Positions 37,274 to 45,754 of a stretch of DNA of 64,000 nucleotides are shown here, piece by piece (within the stretch, counting starts at the first letter, position 1; each line of letters opens with the position of its first letter). A model generated the notes under the pieces. That model did not search any database. It was given only the letters and a program-made list of their open reading frames with translations, and was not told where the DNA came from. Source of the DNA: Geobacillus thermoleovorans (GTDB lineage Bacteria > Bacillota > Bacilli > Bacillales > Anoxybacillaceae); assembly GCF_001610955.1 (NCBI RefSeq), contig NZ_CP014335.1:1219001-1283000 (forward strand), read 5' to 3'. Made by a program: the position numbers and the translations under genes.

Positions 37274-39052
37274 ATGAACGACCGATGGTTGACAACAAAA
37301 GAGCAGCGGCGCGTCTTATGGCGGCTGCTCGCTTATATGGGAAGATACAAAAAAGAAACTGCGCTTGCGTTTGCGCTTCTTCTGTTGGCAACGGCCGGGG
37401 AGCTTTCCGGCCCGTATTTGGTGAAAGTGTTCATTGATGACTATTTGGTGCCGGGCCGCCTCGCTTTTGGACCGGTGGCGGCGCTGGCGGCCGCCTATCT
37501 CGGCGTGCTCGTCTTGAAAACGATCATTTCCTACTTCCAGCTTGTCGAGTTTCAGCGGCTCGCTTTGTACGTCATTCAAGCGCTGCGGATGGATGTGTTT
37601 GCGAAAGTGCACCGGCTCGGGATGAGCTATTTTGACCGGACGCCGGGCGGAAGCATCGTTTCGCGGGTGACGAACGATACAGAAGCGATCAAGGACATGT
37701 TCATCAGCGTCCTAGCGGCCTTTGTGCAAAACGGCTTGTTTGTCATCGGCGTGTTTGTCGCCATGTTTTCGCTTGATGCTAAGCTTGCGTTGTTTTGCCT
37801 GTTCATCCTCCCGGCGATCGCGTTCATCATGCACACATACCGCCGCTACAGCTCAGTGTTTTATCAAGAGATGCGCGAACGGCTGAGCGAACTGAACGCC
37901 AAATTGAACGAATCGCTGCAAGGAATGGCCGTCATTCAAGCGTTCCGCCAGCAGCGCCGTTTATATCAAGAGTTTGCCGCCGTCAATGAAGCGCATTACA
38001 AGGCGGGGATGAAAAACATCCACCTTGATGGACTGCTGCTTCGACCGGCGATCGATGTGGTGTATATGTTGTCGATCATGGTTGTGCTCAGCTTTTTTGG
38101 CATCACGGCGCTTGATGGCCCAGTTGAGATCGGCGTGCTGTATGCGTTTGTCAACTATTTGGAGCGCTTTTTCGAACCGGTGACGCAAATGATGATGCGC
38201 CTGTCTCTTTACCAGCAGGCGATCGTTTCCGCCTCTCGCGTGTTTGCCCTTCTTGATCATCAAGAAGAGGCGCCGGCCAATCCAAATTGGTCGCCGCATG
38301 TGATCGAGCGCGGGGAAATCGAATTTCGGGATGTCAGCTTTTCCTACGACGGCAAACGGGATGTGCTGAAACGGCTGTCGTTTGTCATCCGTCCAGGTCA
38401 GACGGTCGCGTTTGTCGGCCATACTGGCAGCGGCAAAAGTTCGATCATCAACTTGCTCATGCGCTTTTATGAGTTTGACCGCGGCGATATTTTGCTTGAC
38501 GGCCGGTCGATCCGCGATTACTCGCGCGCCGAGCTGCGCCGCCGCCTCGGCCTTGTCTTGCAAGATCCGTTTTTGTTTTACGGGACGGTCAAAGAGAACA
38601 TTCGCATGTATAATCAGGAACTGGACGACGAAGCCATTAAGGAGGCCGCTCGGCTCGTGCAGGCCGATGCGTTTATTGAGCAATTGCCCGGCGGCTACGA
38701 CCATGTGCTCGCCGAGCGCGGGGCGACGTTATCAAGCGGTCAGCGCCAGCTTCTTTCCTTTGCTCGCACGATCGCTGCTGATCCGAAAATTTTGGTGCTC
38801 GATGAGGCGACCGCCCATATTGACACCGAAACAGAGGAAGCGATTCAAGATGCGCTCATGCGCATGCGGAAAGGGCGGACGACGATCGCCATCGCCCACC
38901 GTCTATCAACGATTCAAGACGCTGATCAAATTTTCGTCCTCCACCGCGGCGAAATCATCGAGCGCGGTACGCATCAGCAACTGCTGGCGCAAAAAGGGCT
39001 TTACTACCAAATGTACTTGCTGCAAAACGGCCTCGTCGACGTCCATGCGTAA
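37274..39052 (+). CDS. ABC exporter half-transporter with canonical catalytic site
   Basis: 592-residue TMD-NBD protein, partner of the preceding gene across an 89-bp gap without a terminator. Six helices fill residues 25-320. The NBD has Walker A GHTGSGKSS, a signature varied to LSSGQRQ, Walker B ILVLDE with the catalytic Glu, and the H-loop IAHRLS. It resembles B. subtilis YheH/YknV-type subunits. The ATG follows AGGGGGAAG. The exported compound is unknown. The 3' terminator is shared with a small convergent Spo0E-like gene. Confidence 0.9.
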   Translation: MNDRWLTTKEQRRVLWRLLAYMGRYKKETALAFALLLLATAGELSGPYLVKVFIDDYLVPGRLAFGPVAALAAAYLGVLVLKTIISYFQLVEFQRLALYVIQALRMDVFAKVHRLGMSYFDRTPGGSIVSRVTNDTEAIKDMFISVLAAFVQNGLFVIGVFVAMFSLDAKLALFCLFILPAIAFIMHTYRRYSSVFYQEMRERLSELNAKLNESLQGMAVIQAFRQQRRLYQEFAAVNEAHYKAGMKNIHLDGLLLRPAIDVVYMLSIMVVLSFFGITALDGPVEIGVLYAFVNYLERFFEPVTQMMMRLSLYQQAIVSASRVFALLDHQEEAPANPNWSPHVIERGEIEFRDVSFSYDGKRDVLKRLSFVIRPGQTVAFVGHTGSGKSSIINLLMRFYEFDRGDILLDGRSIRDYSRAELRRRLGLVLQDPFLFYGTVKENIRMYNQELDDEAIKEAARLVQADAFIEQLPGGYDHVLAERGATLSSGQRQLLSFARTIAADPKILVLDEATAHIDTETEEAIQDALMRMRKGRTTIAIAHRLSTIQDADQIFVLHRGEIIERGTHQQLLAQKGLYYQMYLLQNGLVDVHA

Positions 39053-39092
39053 ATGGCGGCGTTTTGCCGCCCCTGCTTGGAACAAAAAGAAG

Positions 39093-39130
39093 AAAGCGCC
39101 ATGTCCCGCCTAGCGGGAGGCGCTTTGCTT
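39093..39130. terminator. Shared terminator of the ABC pair and the convergent Spo0E-like gene
   Basis: AAAGCGCC (39093-39100) pairs with GGCGCTTT (39119-39126), and inside it TCCCGC (39104-39109) pairs with GCGGGA (39113-39118), leaving an ATG bulge. A T-rich tract follows on both strands. It contains the stop codon of the minus-strand gene. Confidence 0.82.
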
Positions 39131-39289
39131 TCGCCGCTTGGTTTGTTCGCGTTGATAGGCATTGAGCAACGTGTCAAGTTCTTTGCTGATTTTCATGGCC
39201 GCCGCCGAGTTTAACCCCGTTTTGGCCACCGTGTCGACAAGCTCCATCCGCTTTTGTTCAATCAAGGTCAACAATTTGCATTTCGGCAC
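39110..39289 (-). CDS. ynzD: Spo0E-family aspartyl-phosphate phosphatase (YnzD-like)
   Basis: 59-residue minus-strand protein, too short for most ORF cutoffs. It shows the Spo0E pattern of two helices: LLTLIEQKRMELVDTVAKTG, then the hallmark SKELDTLLNAYQ (SQELD in most members). Such proteins dephosphorylate Spo0A~P and delay sporulation. A GTG start is inferred because AAAGGA lies 10 bases ahead; the frame is open a little further up but has no ATG. In B. subtilis ynzD lies beside yneF and ccdA, as here. The hydrophobic-charged spacing of the helices is intact. Confidence 0.82.
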   Translation of the reverse strand: MPKCKLLTLIEQKRMELVDTVAKTGLNSAAAMKISKELDTLLNAYQREQTKRRKQSASR

Positions 39290-39398
39290 GAATCGACCGT
39301 CCTTTGCTTGAAGTATTGTGTATGGTGCTTTATACTATTTTATCAGTGAACGCAAAAATGGAAAATAGAAAAATTGACCAGGAACAATGAGAAACGTG

Positions 39399-39426
39399 TT
39401 ACGGGAAGAAGGAATTCTGCTAAAAT
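39399..39426 (+). promoter_or_regulatory. Promoter of ccdA
   Basis: TTACGG (39399-39404), 16 bp, TAAAAT (39421-39426), with TGC ahead of the -10 forming an extended element. Confidence 0.5.
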
Positions 39427-39457
39427 AAAAAGTAAAAAAGCAGGGGCTGGTTCACCA

Positions 39458-40165
39458 ATGAATGATCTCAATCTATTTTTAGCGTTCGGCGCCGGGTTTT
39501 TGTCGTTTATTTCCCCGTGCTGCTTGCCGCTTTATCCGGCGTTTTTATCGTATATCACCGGCGTGTCGGTCAGCGAGTTGAAAGAGGAAAACGCGATGCT
39601 GAACCGCCGCAGCTTATGGCATACGCTTTGCTTTTTGCTCGGCTTCTCGCTCATTTTTATCTCGCTTGGCTTTGGCACCTCGCTTCTTGGAAGGCTGTTT
39701 GTTGATTATCAAGATGCGATCCGGCAAATCGGCGCGGTCGTGATCGTCGCTCTTGGCCTCGTCGTCGCCGGGCTGTGGAAGCCGGCGTTTTTGCTGAAAG
39801 ATCGGCGCATTTCGTTTCGTGAACGGCCATCGGGATATGTCGGCTCCGTGCTGATCGGCATGGCGTTTGCCGCCGGTTGGACGCCGTGCATGGGGCCGAT
39901 TTTGGTGGCGGTTGTCGCTCTAGCCGCCACCAACCCGGGCTCAGGAATGATGTATATGCTTGCTTATACGCTTGGATTTGCCGTTCCGTTTTTCATGTTG
40001 TCGTTTTTTATCGGCAAGCTGCAATGGATCCGCCGCCATAGCGCATCCATCATGAAGGCGGGCGGCTATGTCATGGTGGCGATGGGCGTCGTTTTGTACT
40101 TTGACTGGATGACAAAGCTGATTGCTTATACGACAAGCTTGTTTGGCGGATTTACTGGTTTTTAG
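39458..40165 (+). CDS. ccdA: Cytochrome c biogenesis protein CcdA
   Basis: Polytopic thiol-disulfide reductant transporter (235 residues, six helices) that passes electrons from cytoplasmic thioredoxin to extracytoplasmic partners for cytochrome c maturation and spore envelope synthesis. The two redox cysteines are visible: one in [15 protein letters not shown] (about residue 21) and one in [10 protein letters not shown] (about residue 150). ATG 39458 is chosen although its ribosome-binding site (CAGGGG) is modest; upstream codons in the open frame are not conserved. It heads the ccdA, CheY-like, ccdC cluster known from B. subtilis. Confidence 0.94.
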   Translation: MNDLNLFLAFGAGFLSFISPCCLPLYPAFLSYITGVSVSELKEENAMLNRRSLWHTLCFLLGFSLIFISLGFGTSLLGRLFVDYQDAIRQIGAVVIVALGLVVAGLWKPAFLLKDRRISFRERPSGYVGSVLIGMAFAAGWTPCMGPILVAVVALAATNPGSGMMYMLAYTLGFAVPFFMLSFFIGKLQWIRRHSASIMKAGGYVMVAMGVVLYFDWMTKLIAYTTSLFGGFTGF

Positions 40166-40233
40166 CGGCGATGGAGCCGCCCTTTGTGCGGCTGTTGTTG
40201 GAGGAATATCGTTGAGGAGAGGGCGATGGAAAG

Positions 40234-40590
40234 ATGGCTGCCATTTTAATTGCTGACGATGCGAAGTTTATGCGGGTAACGCTGGCGCGCATACTGGAAA
40301 AAACGGATCACACCGTAGCCGGTGAGGCGGAAAACGGCAAAGAGGCGGTCGAGCTGTATCGCCGGCTGCGCCCCGATCTTGTCATCATGGACATTACGAT
40401 GCCGGTCATGAATGGGATTGAAGCGGTGCGGGCGATTAAGGAGATCGATCCCGGGGCGAAAATCATCATCTGCTCGGCGCTCGGGCAGCAGCGTATGGTC
40501 GTTGAGGCCATTGAAGCCGGAGCGGCTGACTTCATCGTCAAGCCGTTTGAAGAAACCCGCGTGCTCGAGGCGATTGCCCGTCTTTTGTAA
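40234..40590 (+). CDS. Single-domain CheY-like response regulator (YneI-like)
   Basis: 118-residue receiver domain with no output domain. The acidic pair is in LIADDAKFMR, the phosphorylated Asp in LVIMDITMPVMNG (about residue 52), the conserved Ser/Thr in ICSALGQQ, and the Lys in VKPF. The B. subtilis counterpart yneI also lies between ccdA and ccdC. The cognate kinase and partner are unknown; no kinase is encoded nearby. The ATG follows AGGAGAGGG at 10 bases. Confidence 0.88.
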   Translation: MAAILIADDAKFMRVTLARILEKTDHTVAGEAENGKEAVELYRRLRPDLVIMDITMPVMNGIEAVRAIKEIDPGAKIIICSALGQQRMVVEAIEAGAADFIVKPFEETRVLEAIARLL

Positions 40591-40749
40591 GCGGGCTTTG
40601 GCTTCGTACGGCATAGGAAGGCGCCGGCTTATGACCGCTGGAAAACAGCTGACTGCGTTCCTCTTGGCAAGCGAGAGGGATGAAGCGAGCGCGATGTTTG
40701 GCGAAGGCGGGGGCGGCTGGAGAGGGCGGTAGGCAAGCGGAGCGGTTTT

Positions 40750-40758
40750 TGCTATAAT
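40750..40758 (+). promoter_or_regulatory. Extended -10 promoter of ccdC
   Basis: TGC directly followed by TATAAT (40753-40758), without a clear -35, about 40 bases before ccdC. Confidence 0.5.
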
Positions 40759-40797
40759 AGCGTTGTCCGTGAATTTTGTCGGAAGAAGGTGATGGCT

Positions 40798-41271
40798 TTG
40801 GCGTTCATTACATCGCTCATCGCCGTTGTGATGGCGTTTTTCATCTTTTTTGTGCGCATGAAGGCGTCGGAAAAGCCGACGAATGCCAAAAAAATTATTT
40901 TGCCGCCGCTGTTTATGAGCACCGGGGCGCTGATGTTCATCGATCCGGTCTTTCGCGTTACGCGCGGGGAGCTCATCGAAGCGGTCATTCTCGGCCTGTT
41001 TTTCTCGCTGTTTCTCATTAAAACGTCAAAATTTGAAATCCGTGGCAGCGATATTTATTTGAAACGCTCAAAATCCTTTATTTGGATTTTGCTCGGGTTG
41101 ATTGTCATTCGTCTTGGCTTGAAAACGTATTTAGGACGAACGATCGACTACCGCCAGTTAAGCGGCATGTTTTATTTGCTCGCGTTTTCGATGATCGTCC
41201 CATGGCGGATTGCGATGTACGTTTCGTATAGAAAGCTGGCGGCGCAGCTGAAACCGCCAGTGCTGACATAA
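40798..41271 (+). CDS. ccdC: CcdC family membrane protein (YneJ)
   Basis: About 157 residues with four to five hydrophobic segments and the conserved KKIILPPLFMSTGALMF and FLIKTSKFEIRGSDIYLKRSKSF motifs. The latter is nearly identical to B. subtilis CcdC, a protein encoded beside ccdA but dispensable for cytochrome c synthesis. Three in-frame starts are possible (GTG 40789, ATG 40792, TTG 40798). TTG 40798 is preferred because AGAAGG ends at 40789, giving normal spacing, whereas the other two overlap that site. A terminator follows. Confidence 0.87.
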   Translation: MAFITSLIAVVMAFFIFFVRMKASEKPTNAKKIILPPLFMSTGALMFIDPVFRVTRGELIEAVILGLFFSLFLIKTSKFEIRGSDIYLKRSKSFIWILLGLIVIRLGLKTYLGRTIDYRQLSGMFYLLAFSMIVPWRIAMYVSYRKLAAQLKPPVLT

Positions 41272-41272
41272 A

Positions 41273-41305
41273 GAGCTGTCCCGCTGATGGACAGCTCCCT
41301 TTTTT
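41273..41305 (+). terminator. Terminator of ccdC
   Basis: GAGCTGTCC (41273-41281) pairs with GGACAGCTC (41289-41297), and a run of six T follows. Confidence 0.9.
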
Positions 41306-41379
41306 GTTGCACCAAGCCGCTTCACTTCGCTTCCCTGGAATTGTCCCGCAGACGGAGCTGAAGTCGTCGGTCCCGGCCT

Positions 41380-41407
41380 AAAAAGCTGCTTGTTTGGGCC
41401 GCTTTTT
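41380..41407 (-). terminator. Candidate terminator of yneK
   Basis: AAAAAGC and GCTTTTT flank a short GC-rich core with one mismatch. It lies just downstream of the minus-strand gene yneK, facing the ccdC terminator. Confidence 0.55.
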
Positions 41408-41460
41408 CCATGCTGAAACAGACGAAAGCCGCCGGTCAGCCTTAGACGAAAGGCGGAACG

Positions 41461-41934
41461 TCAGCGGCTTTCCAATAAATGTTTATAAGGGGCGAGATCG
41501 ATGTTCTTCGCCTGCAATGTCCGGATCAAAAACTTATGGTCGCGCTTGGGGGTTGCGATGATATAGCCGCGGATCAGCAAGTCGCGTGTGATGCGCGGCG
41601 CCTGTTCCTTGAGCGCAAGCTCGCCGATTTTGCCGGCGATCTTTTGCCGCGCGACGTCGCGGAACAATTCCGGCACAGGGCGAACCAATTCCTCAAGCAG
41701 CGCTTTTTCTTCTTCCCCCCATAGATGACGCGTCTGTTCAATGTAATATTCCTGCCAGTCGAGCTCCGATTTCCCATCTTCTTTCGGCAGCCGCTTCAAA
41801 AACTTGCGGAACATGAAAAAGCCGCCGATCGACATCATGACAAGCAAAAAGACGACCCAAAGCAAAATAAACCAAAGAAACCATCCGGTCAGCACGATCC
41901 CCACCCCAACATGATGATCAACTGTTTTTGCCAT
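41461..41934 (-). CDS. yneK: DUF2621 membrane protein YneK
   Basis: 157-residue protein with one N-terminal membrane segment (about 12-38) and a soluble domain with the strongly conserved stretches MSIGGFFMFRKFLKRLPKEDG, SELDWQEYY, VPELFRDVARQKIAGKIGELAL and GYIIATPKRDHKFL. Function unknown; restricted to Bacillales. ATG 41934 is chosen by homology but has no ribosome-binding site, and a well-formed promoter lies so close that the leader would be only about 12 bases. A TTG 54 bases upstream is an alternative start but would lie inside that promoter. Confidence 0.85.
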   Translation of the reverse strand: MAKTVDHHVGVGIVLTGWFLWFILLWVVFLLVMMSIGGFFMFRKFLKRLPKEDGKSELDWQEYYIEQTRHLWGEEEKALLEELVRPVPELFRDVARQKIAGKIGELALKEQAPRITRDLLIRGYIIATPKRDHKFLIRTLQAKNIDLAPYKHLLESR

Positions 41935-41952
41935 AGGCAAGATTCGTCTACT

Positions 41953-41981
41953 ATTATGTCGAAAAGCTTGCTGTTTGGCAA
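41953..41981 (-). promoter_or_regulatory. SigA promoter of yneK, with a very short leader
   Basis: On the minus strand TTGCCA (41981-41976), 17 bp, CATAAT (41958-41953) is a near-consensus promoter. The expected start of transcription near 41946 is only about 12 bases before the yneK ATG. Confidence 0.6.
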
Positions 41982-42007
41982 GTTTCAAACAGCGGCTTGT
42001 TACGAAG

Positions 42008-42035
42008 CGTAACGCAACTGTAATGCAACTGTAAA
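42008..42035 (+). promoter_or_regulatory. Second WalR-type box, ahead of a LysM/SleB wall hydrolase
   Basis: TGTAAT (42019-42024), 5 bp, TGTAAA (42030-42035) matches TGTWAH-N5-TGTWAH exactly. CGTAAC at 42008-42013 is a one-mismatch half-site in the same 11-bp phase. A 15-bp palindrome (GTTACG-AAG-CGTAAC, 41999-42013) overlaps its upstream edge. The gene downstream encodes a wall hydrolase, the usual class of WalR target. Confidence 0.7.
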
Positions 42036-42184
42036 AAAGCTTGTCCCACCTTACAGCGCCAATGGATTGAAAGCCGCCGGCCGCTTTGTATGGAAAAGAT
42101 ATACAGTGACGTTCCCTTCTTTGCCTGCTAATCTAGTAAACAAAGAAAAAAAGCCAAAAGGCAACGATGAGGGGGATGCGCAGA

Positions 42185-42841
42185 GTGAAAGTGAAAAAGA
42201 CGATTGCAGCGCTCACGATCATTTGCTGTATGGCGTTAAGCTCTCATGGGCTGTCGGCGGAAGCGGCTGGCTCGTATACATACTATCAAGTGAAAAAAGG
42301 GGATACGTTGTCGAAGATCGCCAAACAATATCATACTACGGTTGCTTCGTTAAAGTTGTTAAATCACTTAAAAAGCGATGCCATTTATGCCGGAGAAAGG
42401 CTGAAAGTGCCGGCTGCGGCGAAACGATCGGCTTCGGCGCCGGCAAAGAAGAAATCGATCTCATTAAGCGCCGCTGACCGGAAGCTGCTCGCCCAGCTTG
42501 TGCAAGCGGAGACCGGTTCGAGCGAGCCGTTTGCCGGCAAGGTGGAAGTGGCGCTTGTGATTTTAAACCGCACAAAGCATCCGGAGTTTCCAAAGACGGT
42601 GCGCGGCGTCATTTATCAAAAAACGAAATCCGGCTATGCGTTTGTGCCAGCCAAAACGGGGAAATTGACCCGCATTCAGCCGACCAAGCAGGATTACGAG
42701 GCGGTCGACAAGGCGCTAGCCTTATTCCCAAACGATCGCCGCGGCTCGCTTTATTTCTACAATCCGAAAATCACAAAAGACAAATGGATGTTGTCGCGTC
42801 CGGTGACGATTCGCATCGGGCACCATGTCTTCACGAGATGA
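42185..42841 (+). CDS. LysM-SleB/CwlJ-type cell wall hydrolase (YkvT-like)
   Basis: Secreted protein of about 218 residues: a signal peptide (KVKKTIAALTIICCMALSS, cleavage near AEAA), one LysM domain (YYQVKKGDTLSKIAKQYHTTVASLKLLNHL, about 30-75), a basic Ala/Lys linker, and a SleB/CwlJ hydrolase domain (from about residue 95, LLAQLVQAETGSSEPFAGKVEVALVILNR). The catalytic Glu is likely the one in QAETGSS. The LysM-SleB architecture matches B. subtilis YkvT. Start options are ATG 42167, ATG 42176 or GTG 42185; GTG 42185 is best spaced from GAGGGGG, though AAAAGG before ATG 42167 is possible. Confidence 0.85.
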   Translation: MKVKKTIAALTIICCMALSSHGLSAEAAGSYTYYQVKKGDTLSKIAKQYHTTVASLKLLNHLKSDAIYAGERLKVPAAAKRSASAPAKKKSISLSAADRKLLAQLVQAETGSSEPFAGKVEVALVILNRTKHPEFPKTVRGVIYQKTKSGYAFVPAKTGKLTRIQPTKQDYEAVDKALALFPNDRRGSLYFYNPKITKDKWMLSRPVTIRIGHHVFTR

Positions 42842-42875
42842 ACGGGGTCGAATAAGGCCTCGTTCTTTTGTTTTG
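42840..42875 (+). terminator. Terminator of the LysM-SleB gene
   Basis: GAACGGGG (from 42840) pairs with CCTCGTTC, including one G-T pair, followed by TTTTG repeats. Confidence 0.78.
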
Positions 42876-42966
42876 TGCATAGCGGCGGGCCGGCGTTGTT
42901 TCATCACGATTCGGCAGGAATTTCGACCGGCGGCTGCGAATGTGTGTAACGAGGAGGGGAGCGATC

Positions 42967-45645
42967 GTGAAAAGAATCGATCTCATCTATAACACGCTGT
43001 GTCAGTGGAAGAAGAGCGGAGAGTCGTGGGCGAGCGCAGAGGAGCTAGCTGACGCTCTCGGATTGGATCGAGCTAACGTCAGCCGCGATTTGAATCGGTT
43101 GTGGAGGGAAGGAAAAGTGCAAAAACGGCCGGGAAGGCCGGTGCGGTTTGCGGTCGCCGGCAATAGAGCGACAGCGCCGCGGTTGGACCGGCTTGCCGCC
43201 GAACAGCCGAGTTTGGCCATGGCCATCGAGCAGGGCAAAGCTGCCCTCTTGTATCCGCCGAAAGGACTGCCGATGCTGATTGTCGGGGAAACTGGGACGG
43301 GAAAATCGATGTTTGCCGAGTTGCTCCATGAATTTGCCGTCGCAACTGGCCGTTTTCCGCCGGGGGCGCCGTTTGTGACTTTTAACTGTGCTGACTACGC
43401 CAACAACCCGCAACTGTTGCTTGGGCAACTGTTTGGAATCCGGAAAGGAGCGTACACGGGAGCGCATGAACAAAAAGGGCTGCTTGAGAAGGCGGATGGA
43501 GGCATTTTATTTTTAGATGAAGTGCACCGCCTGCCGGCGGAAGGTCAGGAGATGCTGTTTACATTCATTGACCGCGGCGTCTACCGCCGGCTAGGGGAAA
43601 CGGACACGGAACGAAAGGCTGATGTGCTGTTGATTTGCGCAACGACTGAAAACCCGGAATCCAACTTGCTGAAAACGTTTCGTCGCCGCATTCCGATGCA
43701 TATTTGGCTGCCGCCGCTTGAGAAGCGGACGCTTGAGGAACGATACTGTCTCGTCATGCAATTTTTTCAACAGGAAGCGGTGCGCCTCGGGAAAGACATT
43801 CATGTCTCTGCCAATGCGTTGCGCGCCTTTTTGTTTTACCCCTGTCCAAACAACGTCGGACAGCTGAAAGCCGACATTCAGCTCGTTTGCGCCAAGGCGT
43901 ATGCCGACTATGTCACCGGAAAAAAAGAAAACGTCCGCATCCAGCGCGCTGACTTGTCGTTTGAGGTGCAAAGCGGGCTGCTGCTCGAGAAAAAGCATCC
44001 GCAGGCCGCCTCCTTTCCGCTGCCGCACGGTCGGTGCGTGTTTTCAGCGCATGGAGGCGAATGCCGACCAGAACTGGTGAATGATGACCAGCAATCGATT
44101 TATGACAATATTGAGCGCAAATACAGTGAGTTGAAAAAGCAGGGCGTCACCGGCGATGAACTGGATTTGCTGCTTGAGATGGACATTGAACGTTATGTTT
44201 CGCAGTATATGAAAGGTCTTCATCGCCGCATTCGCGATCGCTGCGATCTGGAGAAAATGATCGCACCTGACGTCCTGTCATTAACCGAGGCGCTAATCGC
44301 CTACGCGGAGAACAGACTGGAACGCCGTTTTCCGGAAAAGGTGATGTATGCGCTCGCTTTGCATATTCAAACGGCGCTTAATCGCCTTCGGACCGGGAAC
44401 GCCGTGACCCACCCACAGCTCAATCAGGTGCGCACCGCTTATAAAAAAGAGTTTGCCGTTGCCTTGGACTGCTTGCAGCTTATGGAAGAACAGATGCGCA
44501 TTGATTTTCCCATCGATGAAGCGGGGTTTTTGACCATGTTTTTCGCGCACCGTGACGAAGAACAGGAGGAACAGGAAGAGCGGGTGGCGGTGGTTGTCAT
44601 CATGCATGGCAACGGCGTTGCGTCGGCTATGGCGGATGTCGTCAACAAATTGTTGGCAGCCGCATGCGTGCAAGCGGTCGATATGCCGCTCGATGCGGAC
44701 CCGAAACAAGTTTACAAGCAAGTAAAAGCGGTCTTGCAGCCGGTTGCATCGACGAAAGGGGCATTGCTGCTTGTTGATATGGGATCGCTCGTGTCTTTTG
44801 CCCATTTTTTAGAAAAAGAGCTTGCCATTCCAGTGAAAGTCATTTCTGCAGCGAGTACGCCGCATGTATTGGAAGCCGCCCGCAAAGCGATGCTCGGCTA
44901 TTCGCTTGTCGACATTTATAACGAAGTGAAAACCGCTGCGCCATATTATATGAGCCAACCGTTTTGGGAAGAGGACGGGGCGGAGCAAGATAGGCTGGCG
45001 ATTGTTACGGCTTGTTTGACGGGAAAAGGAAGTGCGCTTGCATTAAAGCATATATTGGAAACTTACTTGCAGCTTGATGAACAATTGTGGGAAATTATCC
45101 CTATTCATATCGTTGATGAAAAAGAAGCGCAAAATAGGTTGTCAAACATAGCCAAACATGTTCGAATCGTCGCCATCGTCAGCCATTTCCGCCTCGATGA
45201 ACGGGTTCCGCACTTTGCTTTGGACGAAGTGCTCAGTCTGAAAGCCATGAAAGAAATACAAGCGCTTGTCGATGATGAAGAAATGTATATGCATATGGCC
45301 CGAGAACTGGACGGCCATCTTCGCCATCTGTCCTCAGGACGGGCGATTCCGGTGATCCGTGCGGTGCTCGCGTCGATCAGCCAAGAGATTGGGTTTCCGT
45401 CGCAGTCCAGCGATATGGCCGGACTTGTCCTTCATTTATGCTGCCTGCTTGATCGGTTGTTGGCCGGTGAACCATCAAGCGATGCTGGGACGGACGGTGG
45501 TTGCCGTGAACACGAACCGCTGTATACGATCGTGAAGGAGGGGTTGTTTCCGCTCGAACAGCGGTACGGCGTTCGCATCGGTGAGAATGAATTGTGTCAC
45601 ATTATTCGCTTTTTCCGCTCGCTGCAGCAAAAACGGGACACATAA
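42967..45645 (+). CDS. LevR/CelR-type sigma-54 activator with PRD and PTS domains
   Basis: 892-residue transcription activator for the adjacent PTS operon. In order: an N-terminal winged helix (1-70); a sigma-54-interacting AAA+ domain (about 85-310) with Walker A GETGTGKS and the GAYTGA loop that contacts sigma-54; PRD1 (about 390-500); an EIIA-Man-like domain starting VVVIMHGNGVASAMADVV; an EIIB-Gat-like domain with Cys in VTACLTGKG; and a C-terminal PRD2 (YGVRIGENELCHIIRFF). Phosphorylation of PRD and EIIA/EIIB sites by HPr and the cognate permease tunes activity. The GTG start follows GAGGAGGGG. The target promoter is the -24/-12 element at 45755. Confidence 0.92.
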   Translation: MKRIDLIYNTLCQWKKSGESWASAEELADALGLDRANVSRDLNRLWREGKVQKRPGRPVRFAVAGNRATAPRLDRLAAEQPSLAMAIEQGKAALLYPPKGLPMLIVGETGTGKSMFAELLHEFAVATGRFPPGAPFVTFNCADYANNPQLLLGQLFGIRKGAYTGAHEQKGLLEKADGGILFLDEVHRLPAEGQEMLFTFIDRGVYRRLGETDTERKADVLLICATTENPESNLLKTFRRRIPMHIWLPPLEKRTLEERYCLVMQFFQQEAVRLGKDIHVSANALRAFLFYPCPNNVGQLKADIQLVCAKAYADYVTGKKENVRIQRADLSFEVQSGLLLEKKHPQAASFPLPHGRCVFSAHGGECRPELVNDDQQSIYDNIERKYSELKKQGVTGDELDLLLEMDIERYVSQYMKGLHRRIRDRCDLEKMIAPDVLSLTEALIAYAENRLERRFPEKVMYALALHIQTALNRLRTGNAVTHPQLNQVRTAYKKEFAVALDCLQLMEEQMRIDFPIDEAGFLTMFFAHRDEEQEEQEERVAVVVIMHGNGVASAMADVVNKLLAAACVQAVDMPLDADPKQVYKQVKAVLQPVASTKGALLLVDMGSLVSFAHFLEKELAIPVKVISAASTPHVLEAARKAMLGYSLVDIYNEVKTAAPYYMSQPFWEEDGAEQDRLAIVTACLTGKGSALALKHILETYLQLDEQLWEIIPIHIVDEKEAQNRLSNIAKHVRIVAIVSHFRLDERVPHFALDEVLSLKAMKEIQALVDDEEMYMHMARELDGHLRHLSSGRAIPVIRAVLASISQEIGFPSQSSDMAGLVLHLCCLLDRLLAGEPSSDAGTDGGCREHEPLYTIVKEGLFPLEQRYGVRIGENELCHIIRFFRSLQQKRDT

Positions 45646-45677
45646 GGCGTCTGCTTCTTTGTTTTGCGCTGTTTGAT

Positions 45678-45691
45678 TGAAAACGGTTTCA
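45678..45691 (+). promoter_or_regulatory. CRE (CcpA site) upstream of the PTS operon
   Basis: The 14 bases TGAAAACGGTTTCA match the cre consensus TGWNANCGNTNWCA at every position. It lies about 77 bp before the -24 element, so CcpA could block activator looping or readthrough from the regulator gene. Confidence 0.82.
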
Positions 45692-45754
45692 ATACACAGT
45701 TGCCGCTGACTGACACACAATGAGCCGATCTCGCTTTTCACTTCTTTTTTATTG

